64,000 nucleotides of DNA from the NCBI GenBank assembly GCA_046295175.1, contig JBKBNY010000003.1, positions 372,001-436,000 of the forward strand. Reading direction: 5' to 3'. Origin of the DNA: JALOLV01 sp046295175 (lineage in GTDB: Bacteria > Bacteroidota > Bacteroidia > Cytophagales > Spirosomataceae). The position numbers and the translations under genes were made by a program. The notes beneath the pieces are model-generated. The model saw only the letters and a program-made list of their open reading frames with translations. It was not told the DNA's origin and did no database searches. Within the stretch, counting starts at the first letter, position 1. Each line of letters opens with the position of its first letter. This document shows, one piece after another, positions 49,315 through 58,033 of this stretch.

Positions 49315-51732
49315 ATGAAACTAACTTTACTCAAAAAGTCCTGCCTTTTGGCGAGCTTCATCGCACTGCTGTGTACCTCTCTTTTTGCACAAAATAAAGC
49401 TTCTGTTAAAGGTAAAGTTGTTGATAGTCAGGCAAATATCCCTCTTAGCTACGCAAGTGTTAGGGTATTTAAAGTGGCTGATAATAAATTGGTTACGGGA
49501 AATATCACCGACGATGTAGGTAGTTTTACAATCGAAACTGGCTTCGGCGAATTCTACGCTTTGATTGAATTTATCGGTTACAAAAATTACAAATCAGAGC
49601 CATTTACTGTAAGTCGCGAACAATCCATCAAAGATTTGGGGATTTTAAAAGTGGAATCTTCTTCGCAAGCACTCAACGAAGTCGAGGTTCGTGCCGAAAA
49701 AAGCACAATGGAATTGGCTCTCGATAAAAGGGTTTTTAATGTAGGAAAAGACTTAGCTAATGCAGGCGGTACAGCAAGCGATGTACTGACAAATATTCCA
49801 TCGGTTTCGGTAGAACAAGACGGAGGAATCAAACTTCGTGGGAGCGATAATGTTAGGATTTTGATTGACGGTAAACCCTCTGGATTGGTGAGTTTTAAAG
49901 GCGGTGCGGGTTTGCAATCATTGCAAGCAAGTATGATTGAAAGGGTAGAGGTAATCACTAATCCATCGGCAAGATATGAAGCCGAAGGAATGGCGGGTAT
50001 CATCAACATTATCTTAAAAAAAGACCGAAAACAAGGATTTAATGGTTCGTTCGATTTAATTACGGGGTATCCAATCAATCAAGGCATTGGCTTAAACCTA
50101 AATTATCGCCATCGAAAAGTTAATTTTTTCATTAATTACGGATTAGCATACAGGATTCAACCCAACGTTGCACAAACTTATCAGGAGGTTTATGATGCTG
50201 GGGTAACTCAGATTTCGGACCAAGACCGAAAGGGTACGTTGGAGGGATTCAATAATAACATTCGTGGTGGATTAGATTATTTCTTCAACGAAAAAACAAT
50301 TCTGACTGCTTCTTACCTTTTTAAGCGTAGCGATGCCCATCGAATTACCGATTTTATTTACAAAGATTTTATCAATAATCAGACGAATTTGATTCGGACA
50401 ACCTATCGCCAACAAGACGAAACCGAAGACGAACCGAATTCGGAATATGCCTTGACGTTCAAAAAAGATTTTGAGAAGAAAAACCATAACCTAACTGCCG
50501 AAATTAGATTTATTGACAACTGGGAGCGGTCGGACCAATTGTTTACACAAAATGCCTTCAATAAAAACAATGAAATAGATAAAGCAGAAACGCTTTTGCA
50601 GAAATCGCTGAATGACGAATACGAAAAACAATGGCTTTTTCAGATTGATTATGTACAGCCGATTGGCAAAGAAGGTAAATTTGAAACTGGTCTTCGGAGC
50701 AGTTTTAGGGATATGGTGAATGATTATTTTGTAAGTCAGCAGAATGACAAAGGTGAATTTATTCCATTACCTAACTTTAAGAATTACTTTATTTACAACG
50801 AAAATATCAATGCTGCTTACGGAATTTTGGGAAATAAGACCAATAAATTTTCTTATCAAGCAGGTTTAAGAGCCGAGTGGACGGATGTGAAAACGACATT
50901 GCGAGAAACCAACGAGGTTAATCCACGTAAATATGCCAACTTGTTTCCGAGTGCCCACGTTACCTACGAAGTCACCAAAGAAGACGCAATTCAGTTGAGT
51001 TATAGTCGTCGAGTTCGTCGTCCGTTTTACAATGATTTGAGTCCTTTTTCAACTTTTGCCGATAGCCGAAATTTCTTTGGCGGTAACCCAAACCTTGACC
51101 CCGAATTTACCAATGCTTTTGAGATTGGTCATATCAAATACATGCAAAATGGCTCACTGAGTTCGAGTATTTATTTCAGAGATACAAAGGATAAAATCCA
51201 GACAATCAGGTTGGTAGATGCCCTTGGTTTTGCAACAACTCGCCCCGAAAACCTTGCTGGCGAAAAATCTTATGGTGCCGAATTTGCCAGTCAATACAAT
51301 ATCCAAAAATGGTGGAAAACCGATTTGAGTTTCAACTTCTTCAAAGCAATCATAGATGGTAGCAACATCGACCGTGATTATCGCCGCGAAACTTATAGCT
51401 GGTTTGTGCGTCATAGCTCACGTTTTTCGTTGCCTAAAAAATTAGATTTGCAGTTCAGGGCAAATTATGAAGCACCCCAGAAGACGGTTCAAGGACGCAG
51501 ATTGGCTTTGTATTTCTTTGATATTTCGGCAAGTAAAGAGGTTTTTAAAGGCAAAGGAACTCTCAATTTGAGTATTTTAGATGTCTTGAACACAAGAGTT
51601 GCAAGATTCATCACCGAAGGCGATAATTTTTTTACAGAGAGCCGTTCACAATTTCGTAGAAGACAGCTAAACTTGACCTTAAATTACCGAATAAATAATG
51701 GTAAAAAGGTTAAGAGTTTGATAGAAGAGTAG
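49315..51732 (+). CDS. TonB-dependent outer-membrane barrel protein
   Basis: 805 residues. A signal peptide (LALLCTSLFAQ-like) precedes a carboxypeptidase-regulatory-like domain (SVKGKVVDSQANIPLSYASV). A plug domain comes next (LTNIPSVSVEQDGGIKLRG, VRILIDGKPSGLV, IERVEVITNPSARYEAEGMAGI), then a beta-barrel of the OMP_b-brl_3 type to the C-terminus. This group is shorter than SusC and lacks a SusD partner. Ligand unknown. It could act with the GMC oxidoreductases around it only by proximity. Confidence 0.9.
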   Translation: MKLTLLKKSCLLASFIALLCTSLFAQNKASVKGKVVDSQANIPLSYASVRVFKVADNKLVTGNITDDVGSFTIETGFGEFYALIEFIGYKNYKSEPFTVSREQSIKDLGILKVESSSQALNEVEVRAEKSTMELALDKRVFNVGKDLANAGGTASDVLTNIPSVSVEQDGGIKLRGSDNVRILIDGKPSGLVSFKGGAGLQSLQASMIERVEVITNPSARYEAEGMAGIINIILKKDRKQGFNGSFDLITGYPINQGIGLNLNYRHRKVNFFINYGLAYRIQPNVAQTYQEVYDAGVTQISDQDRKGTLEGFNNNIRGGLDYFFNEKTILTASYLFKRSDAHRITDFIYKDFINNQTNLIRTTYRQQDETEDEPNSEYALTFKKDFEKKNHNLTAEIRFIDNWERSDQLFTQNAFNKNNEIDKAETLLQKSLNDEYEKQWLFQIDYVQPIGKEGKFETGLRSSFRDMVNDYFVSQQNDKGEFIPLPNFKNYFIYNENINAAYGILGNKTNKFSYQAGLRAEWTDVKTTLRETNEVNPRKYANLFPSAHVTYEVTKEDAIQLSYSRRVRRPFYNDLSPFSTFADSRNFFGGNPNLDPEFTNAFEIGHIKYMQNGSLSSSIYFRDTKDKIQTIRLVDALGFATTRPENLAGEKSYGAEFASQYNIQKWWKTDLSFNFFKAIIDGSNIDRDYRRETYSWFVRHSSRFSLPKKLDLQFRANYEAPQKTVQGRRLALYFFDISASKEVFKGKGTLNLSILDVLNTRVARFITEGDNFFTESRSQFRRRQLNLTLNYRINNGKKVKSLIEE

Positions 51733-51799
51733 TACGGGTTTTCAACCCGTACACAAACGTAGCTTTGTAACAAAAACAAAAAAGCGGGTTGAAAACCCG
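51732..51799. repeat. REP hairpin pair, left of transposase gene
   Basis: GTACGGGTT-TTC-AACCCGTAC (51732-51752) and CGGGTT-GAA-AACCCG (51785-51799) followed by TTCTACT. Together with the right-hand pair at 52449-52509 they enclose the RAYT gene, the standard arrangement of a REPtron. Confidence 0.85.
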
Positions 51800-51806
51800 T
51801 TCTACT

Positions 51807-52448
51807 ATGAAAAAAGAATTCTACCGACGAAGCCTTCCACACTTACAACCATTGGGAGGTACTTTTTTTGTAACATTCAATCTTTATGGTAGTATTCCAA
51901 AAGAAGTTTTGAAAAAGTGGGAAGAAGAGTTTATTTTAGAAAAAGAAAGAATTTTACAATTTTCTGACAACATTGCAGCCGAATTAGAGCGGCTTGGCAA
52001 ACTTGATTTTGCAAAAAGGGATAAATTCTACGATACCTATCAAGGCGGGAATCATTATTTAAAAAGCCCAACTTTAGCTAAAATTGTAGCTGATTCTATA
52101 CATTTTTGGGATGATAGGAGGTTTGAATTATACGCTTACTGCATTATGTCAAATCATGTTCACATTGTTTTTCGTTTATTTGATGAGTCAGAAATTGAGA
52201 AACCATACTATTTAGAACAAGTGATGCATTCGATTAAGAGATACTCATCATTTGAGTGCAATAAATTGTTAGGATTAAATGGTGAATTTTGGCAGAGTGA
52301 AAGCTACGATAGATTAGTTCGTGATACTGAAGAATTGAAAAGAATTATCAGGTATGTTCTGAATAATCCAGTAGCAGCAGGGCTTTGTTCTCAAATGAAA
52401 GATTGGCAATGGTTTTATGTGAAAGAGATTTACAACGAATATATGTAG
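51807..52448 (+). CDS. REP-associated tyrosine transposase (RAYT)
   Basis: 213 residues from the ATG at 51807; an in-frame TTG at 51789 lies in the REP and is rejected. Y1/IS200-like HUH nuclease: the start is YRRSLPHLQPLGGTFFVTFNL, the HUH motif MSNHVHIVF has His117 and His119, and the probable catalytic Tyr167 is in SESYDRLVRD, with RYVLNNPVAAGL after it. RAYTs bind and cleave REP hairpins and spread them. The gene is flanked on both sides by pairs of GGGTT/AACCC hairpins ending in TTCTACT, and looks intact. Confidence 0.92.
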   Translation: MKKEFYRRSLPHLQPLGGTFFVTFNLYGSIPKEVLKKWEEEFILEKERILQFSDNIAAELERLGKLDFAKRDKFYDTYQGGNHYLKSPTLAKIVADSIHFWDDRRFELYAYCIMSNHVHIVFRLFDESEIEKPYYLEQVMHSIKRYSSFECNKLLGLNGEFWQSESYDRLVRDTEELKRIIRYVLNNPVAAGLCSQMKDWQWFYVKEIYNEYM

Positions 52449-52509
52449 AACGGGATTTTATCCCGTTTTTAAACTAAATACAACAAACCAAACGGGTTGA
52501 AAACCCGTT
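52449..52509. repeat. REP hairpin pair, right of transposase gene
   Basis: AACGGGAT-TTT-ATCCCGTT (52449-52467) and AACGGGTT-GAA-AACCCGTT (52491-52509) followed by CTACT. The second copy is nearly identical to the left inner hairpin at 51785-51799. Confidence 0.85.
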
Positions 52510-52518
52510 CTACTGAGC

Positions 52519-53586
52519 ATGTTCATCATCGACGCACATTTAGATTTAAGTATGAATGCTATGGAGTGGAATCGTGATTTACGAATGCCAATCCAAGAGA
52601 TTCGAGATAGAGAAGAAGGCATGACCGATAAACCCGACCGAGCAAAAGGTACAGTGAATTTTGAAGAATTACGAAAAGGAAACATTGGTTTGGTGGTGGC
52701 AACGCAAATTGCCAGATTTGTACGTCGTGGAAGTAAACTCCCCGGTTGGGCATCGCCTGAACAAGCGTGGGCTCAAACTCAGGCACAACTTTCGTGGTAT
52801 AAAGCTATGGAAGAATGTGGGGAAATGCGTCAAATTACCGATTTAACATCGCTCGAATCCCATCTGCAAGACTGGAATTCCAACCCATCTGAAAACAAAC
52901 CAATTGGCTTTATTTTAAGCCTCGAAGGAGCCGATTCAATCGTAAATCTGGATTATGTCGAGCGTGCTTACAATTATGGCTTACGAGCCATCGGCCCTGC
53001 ACACTATGGCCCTGGGCGTTTTGCACAAGGAACCGATGCCACTGGTTTTATGGGTGAAGCTGGCAAAGGGCTGCTCCGAGAAATGGAAAGGCTAAATATC
53101 ATCTTAGATGCAACTCACCTCTGTGACGATAGTTTTTGGGAGGCAATGGATAATTTTGGTGGTGCGGTTTGGGCGAGTCATAATCTTTGTCGTAGCTTGG
53201 TCAATCACAATCGGCAATTTAGTGATGAGCAAATCAAAGAGTTAATCAGCCGAGGTTCAGTCATTGGTGGAGCTTTAGATGCTTGGATGATGGTGCCGAA
53301 TTGGGTTCGGGGAAAATCCAATCCAAAAGATATGAATTGCGATTTGGCCGTAATGATAGACCACCTCGACCATATTTGTCAATTAGCTGGCAATGCACTT
53401 CATGTTGGCATCGGGTCAGATTTGGATGGGGCTTTTGGTAAAGAACAAAGCCCACACGACCTCGAAACCATTGCCGATTTGCAAAAAATTACCTCAATCC
53501 TCCAAAAAAGGGGTTATTCACAAACCGATATTGAAAATATCATGCATGGTAATTGGCTAAGATTTTTAAGGCGAGTCTGGGCTTAA
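52519..53586 (+). CDS. membrane-dipeptidase family (M19) peptidase
   Basis: 355 residues, TIM barrel of the renal dipeptidase type. The first metal motif is FIIDAHLDLSMNA (HxD), with the bridging Glu in ILSLEGAD. His ligands are in ILDATHLCDD and WASHNLCRS, and the Asp in VGIGSDLDGAFG. Such enzymes hydrolyse dipeptides including D-Ala- or beta-lactam-related substrates. No signal peptide is seen, so this one is probably cytoplasmic. It starts 10 bp after the right REP pair, so its promoter must lie in or beyond the REP unless it reads through from the transposase gene. Confidence 0.9.
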   Translation: MFIIDAHLDLSMNAMEWNRDLRMPIQEIRDREEGMTDKPDRAKGTVNFEELRKGNIGLVVATQIARFVRRGSKLPGWASPEQAWAQTQAQLSWYKAMEECGEMRQITDLTSLESHLQDWNSNPSENKPIGFILSLEGADSIVNLDYVERAYNYGLRAIGPAHYGPGRFAQGTDATGFMGEAGKGLLREMERLNIILDATHLCDDSFWEAMDNFGGAVWASHNLCRSLVNHNRQFSDEQIKELISRGSVIGGALDAWMMVPNWVRGKSNPKDMNCDLAVMIDHLDHICQLAGNALHVGIGSDLDGAFGKEQSPHDLETIADLQKITSILQKRGYSQTDIENIMHGNWLRFLRRVWA

Positions 53587-53597
53587 TCACTATCTTT

Positions 53598-53630
53598 TCG
53601 TGGCATGTTGTGCGTGCCACGATTTTATTT
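53598..53630 (+). terminator. terminator of the dipeptidase gene
   Basis: TCGTGGCA-N9-TGCCACGA followed by TTTTATTTT. Confidence 0.88.
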
Positions 53631-53711
53631 TACATCAATGTTTTTTATTCATAATTTGAATACATTTCGGCGATTTTCTTCTATATTTCGATAAATACCT
53701 TTTAATCACCT

Positions 53712-55436
53712 ATGGCAAATCTAAATACAAAATTAAACGATAGTAATACCTACGATGCCATCGTTGTGGGGTCGGGGATGAGTGGAGGATGGGCGGCTAA
53801 AGAGTTCTGTGAGAAAGGTCTCAAAACGCTTGTTTTGGAAAAAGGCCGAATGGTAAACCATATCGAGGATTACCCAACCATGATGCAAGATACATGGGAT
53901 ATGCCGCATCATGGAGCATTGACTCCCGAAGATATTGAGAAGCACCACATTCAGGTTAGAAGTGGTTTTGTTGGTGAATCTACCAAACACTTTTTTACGA
54001 ATGATTTAGATAATCCTTACGAAGAAGTAAAGCGATTCGACTGGATTCGTGGAAATCAAGTTGGTGGACGCTCAATTACTTGGGGCAAGCACGTCTATCG
54101 CTGGTGTGACCATGATTTTGAAGCAAATGCCCGTGAAGGTATCGCTATTGATTGGCCGATTCGCTATAAAGATATTGCACCGTGGTATTCTTATGTTGAG
54201 AGATTTGTAGGTGTAAGTGGTGAAAAACTGGGACTTTCCCACTTACCCGACGGCGAGTTTCTGCCACCAATGGAGTTGAATAGTCTCGAAAAGCATTTCA
54301 GAAAAGAGGTTCAAACCAAATTCAAAGGTCGTTATGTTACGATTGGTCGAGTAGCTCACTTGACCGAACCTCAACCACAGCATCTCGAATTGGGTCGAGG
54401 GCAATGTCAGAGCCGTAATCGCTGCTCGCGTGGGTGTCCGTATGGGGCTTATTTTAGCAGTAATTCGGCAACTTTGCCAGCCGCAAATCGAACAGGAAAT
54501 TTTGCCATTCGCCCAAATTCAATCGTTCATTCAATCATTTTTGATGAAAAAACACAAAAAGCTAAAGGTGTTAAAATCATTGATAGCGAGACCAATAAAG
54601 AGATTGATTTCTTTGCAAAAGTTATCTTTTTGTGTGCTTCAACCCTTGCCTCAACCCAAATTTTATTGAATTCAAAATCGGCAAGATTTCCTAACGGAAT
54701 GGGCAACGATAGTGGAGAATTAGGTCATAATTTGATGGACCATCACTACCACGTCGGGGCGTTCGGAACATTCGACGGAATGGAAGATAAATATTATAAA
54801 GGTCGCCGTCCGAATGGTATTTTTATTCCGAAATACGAAAATATCGACGATTCTTCCAAAAATCCTAATTTTTTACGCGGTTATGATTACCAAGGAACGG
54901 GTACAAATCGCTCCGATTGGGGTCGTGGAAACTCAGTTGAAGGCGTTGGAGCCGAATTTAAAGATAGCTTGTTTAAACCCGATGGTTGGAGTATGGGCTT
55001 AATGGGTTTTGGAGAGGTGCTACCATACCACGAAAACAAAGTGAGTTTGAGTAAAGATAAAACCGATAAATGGGGGATTCCACAGTTGGTCTTAGATGCC
55101 GAACTCAAAGACAACGAGTGGAAAATGCGTAAAAAAATGATGTCGGATGCCGCCGAAATGCTCGAAAGTGCTGGTATTAAGAATATCATAACTTTTGATA
55201 ATGTCGGTGGATTGGGCAATGGGGTTCATGAAATGGGGACGGCTCGTATGGGGCGTGACCCCAAAACTTCGGTTTTGAATGGAAATAATCAGATTCATGC
55301 TGTAAAAAATGTTTTTGTAACGGATGGTGCTTGTATGACTTCGGCAAATTGCGTGAATCCATCAATAACCTATATGGCTCTGACGGCTCGTGCGGTTGAT
55401 TTTGCAGTAAACGAACTAAACAAAAAGAACTTGTAA
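53712..55436 (+). CDS. GMC family FAD-dependent oxidoreductase (paralogue B)
   Basis: 574 residues, closely related to the protein at 47475-49187. FAD fold YDAIVVGSGMSGGWAAKEFC, middle VGGRSITWGKHVYRW, cysteine segment RNRCSRGCPYGAYFSSNSAT, and end VFVTDGACMTSANCVNPSITYMA. It should form a complex with the lipoprotein-like subunit-3 protein encoded 5 bp downstream. Here the order is large-then-small subunit, opposite to pair A. The substrate is unknown. The GMC signature and cysteine segment place it with gluconate/sorbose-type dehydrogenases. Confidence 0.92.
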   Translation: MANLNTKLNDSNTYDAIVVGSGMSGGWAAKEFCEKGLKTLVLEKGRMVNHIEDYPTMMQDTWDMPHHGALTPEDIEKHHIQVRSGFVGESTKHFFTNDLDNPYEEVKRFDWIRGNQVGGRSITWGKHVYRWCDHDFEANAREGIAIDWPIRYKDIAPWYSYVERFVGVSGEKLGLSHLPDGEFLPPMELNSLEKHFRKEVQTKFKGRYVTIGRVAHLTEPQPQHLELGRGQCQSRNRCSRGCPYGAYFSSNSATLPAANRTGNFAIRPNSIVHSIIFDEKTQKAKGVKIIDSETNKEIDFFAKVIFLCASTLASTQILLNSKSARFPNGMGNDSGELGHNLMDHHYHVGAFGTFDGMEDKYYKGRRPNGIFIPKYENIDDSSKNPNFLRGYDYQGTGTNRSDWGRGNSVEGVGAEFKDSLFKPDGWSMGLMGFGEVLPYHENKVSLSKDKTDKWGIPQLVLDAELKDNEWKMRKKMMSDAAEMLESAGIKNIITFDNVGGLGNGVHEMGTARMGRDPKTSVLNGNNQIHAVKNVFVTDGACMTSANCVNPSITYMALTARAVDFAVNELNKKNL

Positions 55437-55440
55437 AACC

Positions 55441-56037
55441 ATGAACAGAAGAGAATATATCAAAAATATGACCCTCTCGATGGGCTTTGTGGTGTCGGCT
55501 GGTGCGGTTTCAGATTTATTGATTTCATGTCAAAAACAAGCAAATTTAGATTGGAAACCCGTCTTTTTGGATAATAATCAAGCCAATACGATTGCCGAAA
55601 TTGCCGAAACAATCCTTCCAAAAACATCAACACCCGGTGCTAAAGAATTAGGCGTTCCGCAGTTTGTAGATAGGATGTTGAAGGAGCTTTTGACCGAAAA
55701 AGACCAACAAGAATTTGTTAAAGGCATCGAAGATTTAGATGAAAGATGTAAAACCGATTACGGAAAGGTTTTTGTAGAATGTGACCAAAAACAACGTGAA
55801 GAAATGCTGATTAAACTCGACAAAGAAGCACCTAAGTTTCCGCTTACGCTTTGGGGAATCGTTTTGGTCGAGAAACCAGAACCAATTACTTTTTTCAGAA
55901 GGATGAAAAGTCTAACGCTGATGGGTTATTTTACATCCGAAAAAATCGGGAAAGAAGTATTGGCATACGACCCTGTTCCGGGACCATACAAAGGCGAAAT
56001 CGAATACAACGGCCAGAACGCTTGGAGCGGCGATTGA
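55441..56037 (+). CDS. gluconate 2-dehydrogenase subunit 3-like lipoprotein (paralogue B)
   Basis: 198 residues. The start MNRREYIKNMTLSMGFVVS keeps the RR of pair A but ends in a lipobox (SDLLISCQKQ), so it is likely lipidated, unlike its paralogue. Family features: IAETILPKTSTPGAKELGVPQF, then SLTLMGYFTSEKIGKEVLAYDPVPG. It probably carries the folded GMC subunit across the membrane and anchors it. It is separated by 4 bp from its partner gene and followed by a terminator. Confidence 0.88.
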   Translation: MNRREYIKNMTLSMGFVVSAGAVSDLLISCQKQANLDWKPVFLDNNQANTIAEIAETILPKTSTPGAKELGVPQFVDRMLKELLTEKDQQEFVKGIEDLDERCKTDYGKVFVECDQKQREEMLIKLDKEAPKFPLTLWGIVLVEKPEPITFFRRMKSLTLMGYFTSEKIGKEVLAYDPVPGPYKGEIEYNGQNAWSGD

Positions 56038-56058
56038 GCCTTTGACATTGAGAATACT

Positions 56059-56100
56059 ATCCTCTAAGATGCTAACTATCAGTATTTTAGAGGATTTTTT
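56059..56100 (+). terminator. terminator of GMC pair B
   Basis: ATCCTCTAA-N19-TTAGAGGAT followed by TTTTT. An AATACT/AGTATT pairing overlaps as an alternative. Confidence 0.8.
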
Positions 56101-56167
56101 ATGTTTTAAATCATGAATCGAAATATTTATTACCCCTAACTTTCGGGAGATTAAATATTGACATGCT

Positions 56168-57925
56168 ATGAAAATAATAGGTTTTACTTACTTAATTCTT
56201 CTTATCTCGAATGGTTTAATTGGGCAACAGACCTATAAAACCCAAAACTTTGTAATCCACTATAACACTACTGATGTACCAGTTAACGGTGTCGGGTATG
56301 TTTCGCCACGTACTTCTCATGTAGATTCGCTCGGACCACATTATATTCAAGATATGGGCGAATTTTTACAGAAGGCATTTGATACCTATGCTTCTTTGGG
56401 GCTATGTACTAAAAAAACTTTACAACATTCAGGAAGGCATTTAGATTTTAAGGTTGATACATTATATACTACTATTGATGTTTATGTTCAAGAATTGAAA
56501 GATGATAGCGGTAATCAAATTGATGGTAAAACATCTCTGAGTTCGGTTTCTATAAATAATTTGATTCCACCCGAAAAAGGGCTTTCAGTTGCCCAATTAC
56601 TACAAAAGACTTGCACTCATGAGCTGCTACATTACGTAACTCTCACTCATTACAGCTCATTTGCAGCAGGAACGTCATCGTTGAAGGAATGGTGGAGGAA
56701 GCTTGATTTTGGCACAAAATGGTGGTGGGAAGTTTTGGCAGTTCAAGGAGATAGAATTGTTTACCCTTTGAGTAAGCCCTACGAAGCCGATTATTATGCT
56801 CAAGATGCTACAGTAAATTTAGAGGCAGTACTTCATCGTTCTTGGGATGATTGTAACGAAGAACCTAACTGGTACACTGCAGGTGGTTTTATTTCTTATT
56901 TGATACATCACCGTCCCAAAGAACAAGCCTCTTTTAAAGAGATTTTTATTAGACCATCACAAAGTAAAACTTCTTATACTCGAACTGTTTTGGATGAATA
57001 TGTCAAAGAAAAGTTGAAAAGTAATGGATTGGGATGGGAATATCATGATTATATCAAGTGGAATTACGAAAACAATGGTTTTGCAAGAATTGATAATGAT
57101 ATTCTGGCGGTTAGGGGTAATGCACATACAACCATGATTCGTTTGACCGATTCAAAAAAAAATAGTGATACTGTAACGCGTGAAATACCTTATATGTCAG
57201 GATTCTTTTTCAGAATTAGAAATGAGGACAGCCGTTCTAAATCCGTTGTTATCAAGAACCTTTCAGAAACTCAGAATTTAGTTTTATACGCCTACGAAGT
57301 AACAGTTGGTAACAAGAAATTCTTGAAAAATTTAGATAAATATTCAAAAAAAGACAGTTTGATTGTAAAGTTAGATAGTAAAGCAAAATGGCTTGATATT
57401 TTAGCTTTACCAACCGGAATAAATGGTTCTGAAAATGCAATTATTGCAGTAAATGAAATTATAAATGCCGAAGGTGATTACAAAGGAAATATTGATTTTG
57501 CTGATGACAACAAGTCTATGAAATCAAGATATACCATCAAAATTTCTGATTTGAATTTTATTGTAGATATAAATAATAGAGTTAAGGGTACTTTGAATTT
57601 CTACATGGATTATAAAAATGATGGAATGATTGCCAAAGCATCAGATTTTAATGGTACAGTAAAGCCTGACGGTAGTTTAGAAATATCGGGGGTTGTTGCC
57701 GAAACAAATTTTCCAAAATGTGATAAGGATTGTTGTACTTACGATAAGATTGTGCAAGGAGTACCGTGTTTTAAATTTAATAAAAACTTATACTGGCACT
57801 TTTCTGGTAAGGTCAAAATTAAACCTGACTCTAAGAAAGAAATGAAAGGAGAAATCTGTGTTTCACGTAAAGCTCAACTCAAAAAAGAAAAACCAGTTCT
57901 AATTTTCCAAGCTAAGACATTTTAA
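56168..57925 (+). CDS. unrecognised secreted protein with HExxH zinc-protease motif
   Basis: 585 residues with a signal peptide (YLILLISNGLIGQQ). I do not recognise the family. A HELLH motif (His151-His155, segment CTHELLHYVTLTHY) lies in a probable helix. Glu188 in KWWWEVLAVQGD is a possible third zinc ligand, as in gluzincins. Upstream is a beta-rich half (TTIDVYVQELKDD) like other zincin N-lobes. The C-terminal ~200 residues are beta-rich, with a Cys cluster (KCDKDCCTYDKIVQGVPC) likely to form disulfides. No T9SS tail is seen. Probably an extracytoplasmic metallopeptidase. Confidence 0.6.
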   Translation: MKIIGFTYLILLISNGLIGQQTYKTQNFVIHYNTTDVPVNGVGYVSPRTSHVDSLGPHYIQDMGEFLQKAFDTYASLGLCTKKTLQHSGRHLDFKVDTLYTTIDVYVQELKDDSGNQIDGKTSLSSVSINNLIPPEKGLSVAQLLQKTCTHELLHYVTLTHYSSFAAGTSSLKEWWRKLDFGTKWWWEVLAVQGDRIVYPLSKPYEADYYAQDATVNLEAVLHRSWDDCNEEPNWYTAGGFISYLIHHRPKEQASFKEIFIRPSQSKTSYTRTVLDEYVKEKLKSNGLGWEYHDYIKWNYENNGFARIDNDILAVRGNAHTTMIRLTDSKKNSDTVTREIPYMSGFFFRIRNEDSRSKSVVIKNLSETQNLVLYAYEVTVGNKKFLKNLDKYSKKDSLIVKLDSKAKWLDILALPTGINGSENAIIAVNEIINAEGDYKGNIDFADDNKSMKSRYTIKISDLNFIVDINNRVKGTLNFYMDYKNDGMIAKASDFNGTVKPDGSLEISGVVAETNFPKCDKDCCTYDKIVQGVPCFKFNKNLYWHFSGKVKIKPDSKKEMKGEICVSRKAQLKKEKPVLIFQAKTF

Positions 57926-57993
57926 ATCAGATTTGTTAGTATTAATTTTATTATAAGATTTAGAGTTAATTGATTGATATTATTAATAATTTA

Positions 57994-58028
57994 CTATTTG
58001 TTGCTGGTAAGTACACAGCAACAAATAG
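57994..58028. terminator. bidirectional terminator hairpin
   Basis: CTATTTGTTGCTG pairs perfectly with CAGCAACAAATAG (13 bp, 9-nt loop). It stands between the convergent zincin-like and CoA-transferase genes. Confidence 0.75.
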
Positions 58029-58033
58029 TTTAA

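Noticed and set aside
51789..51806. TTG start for the RAYT transposase
   Set aside because: It falls in the REP hairpin itself. The ATG at 51807 gives the normal N-terminus.
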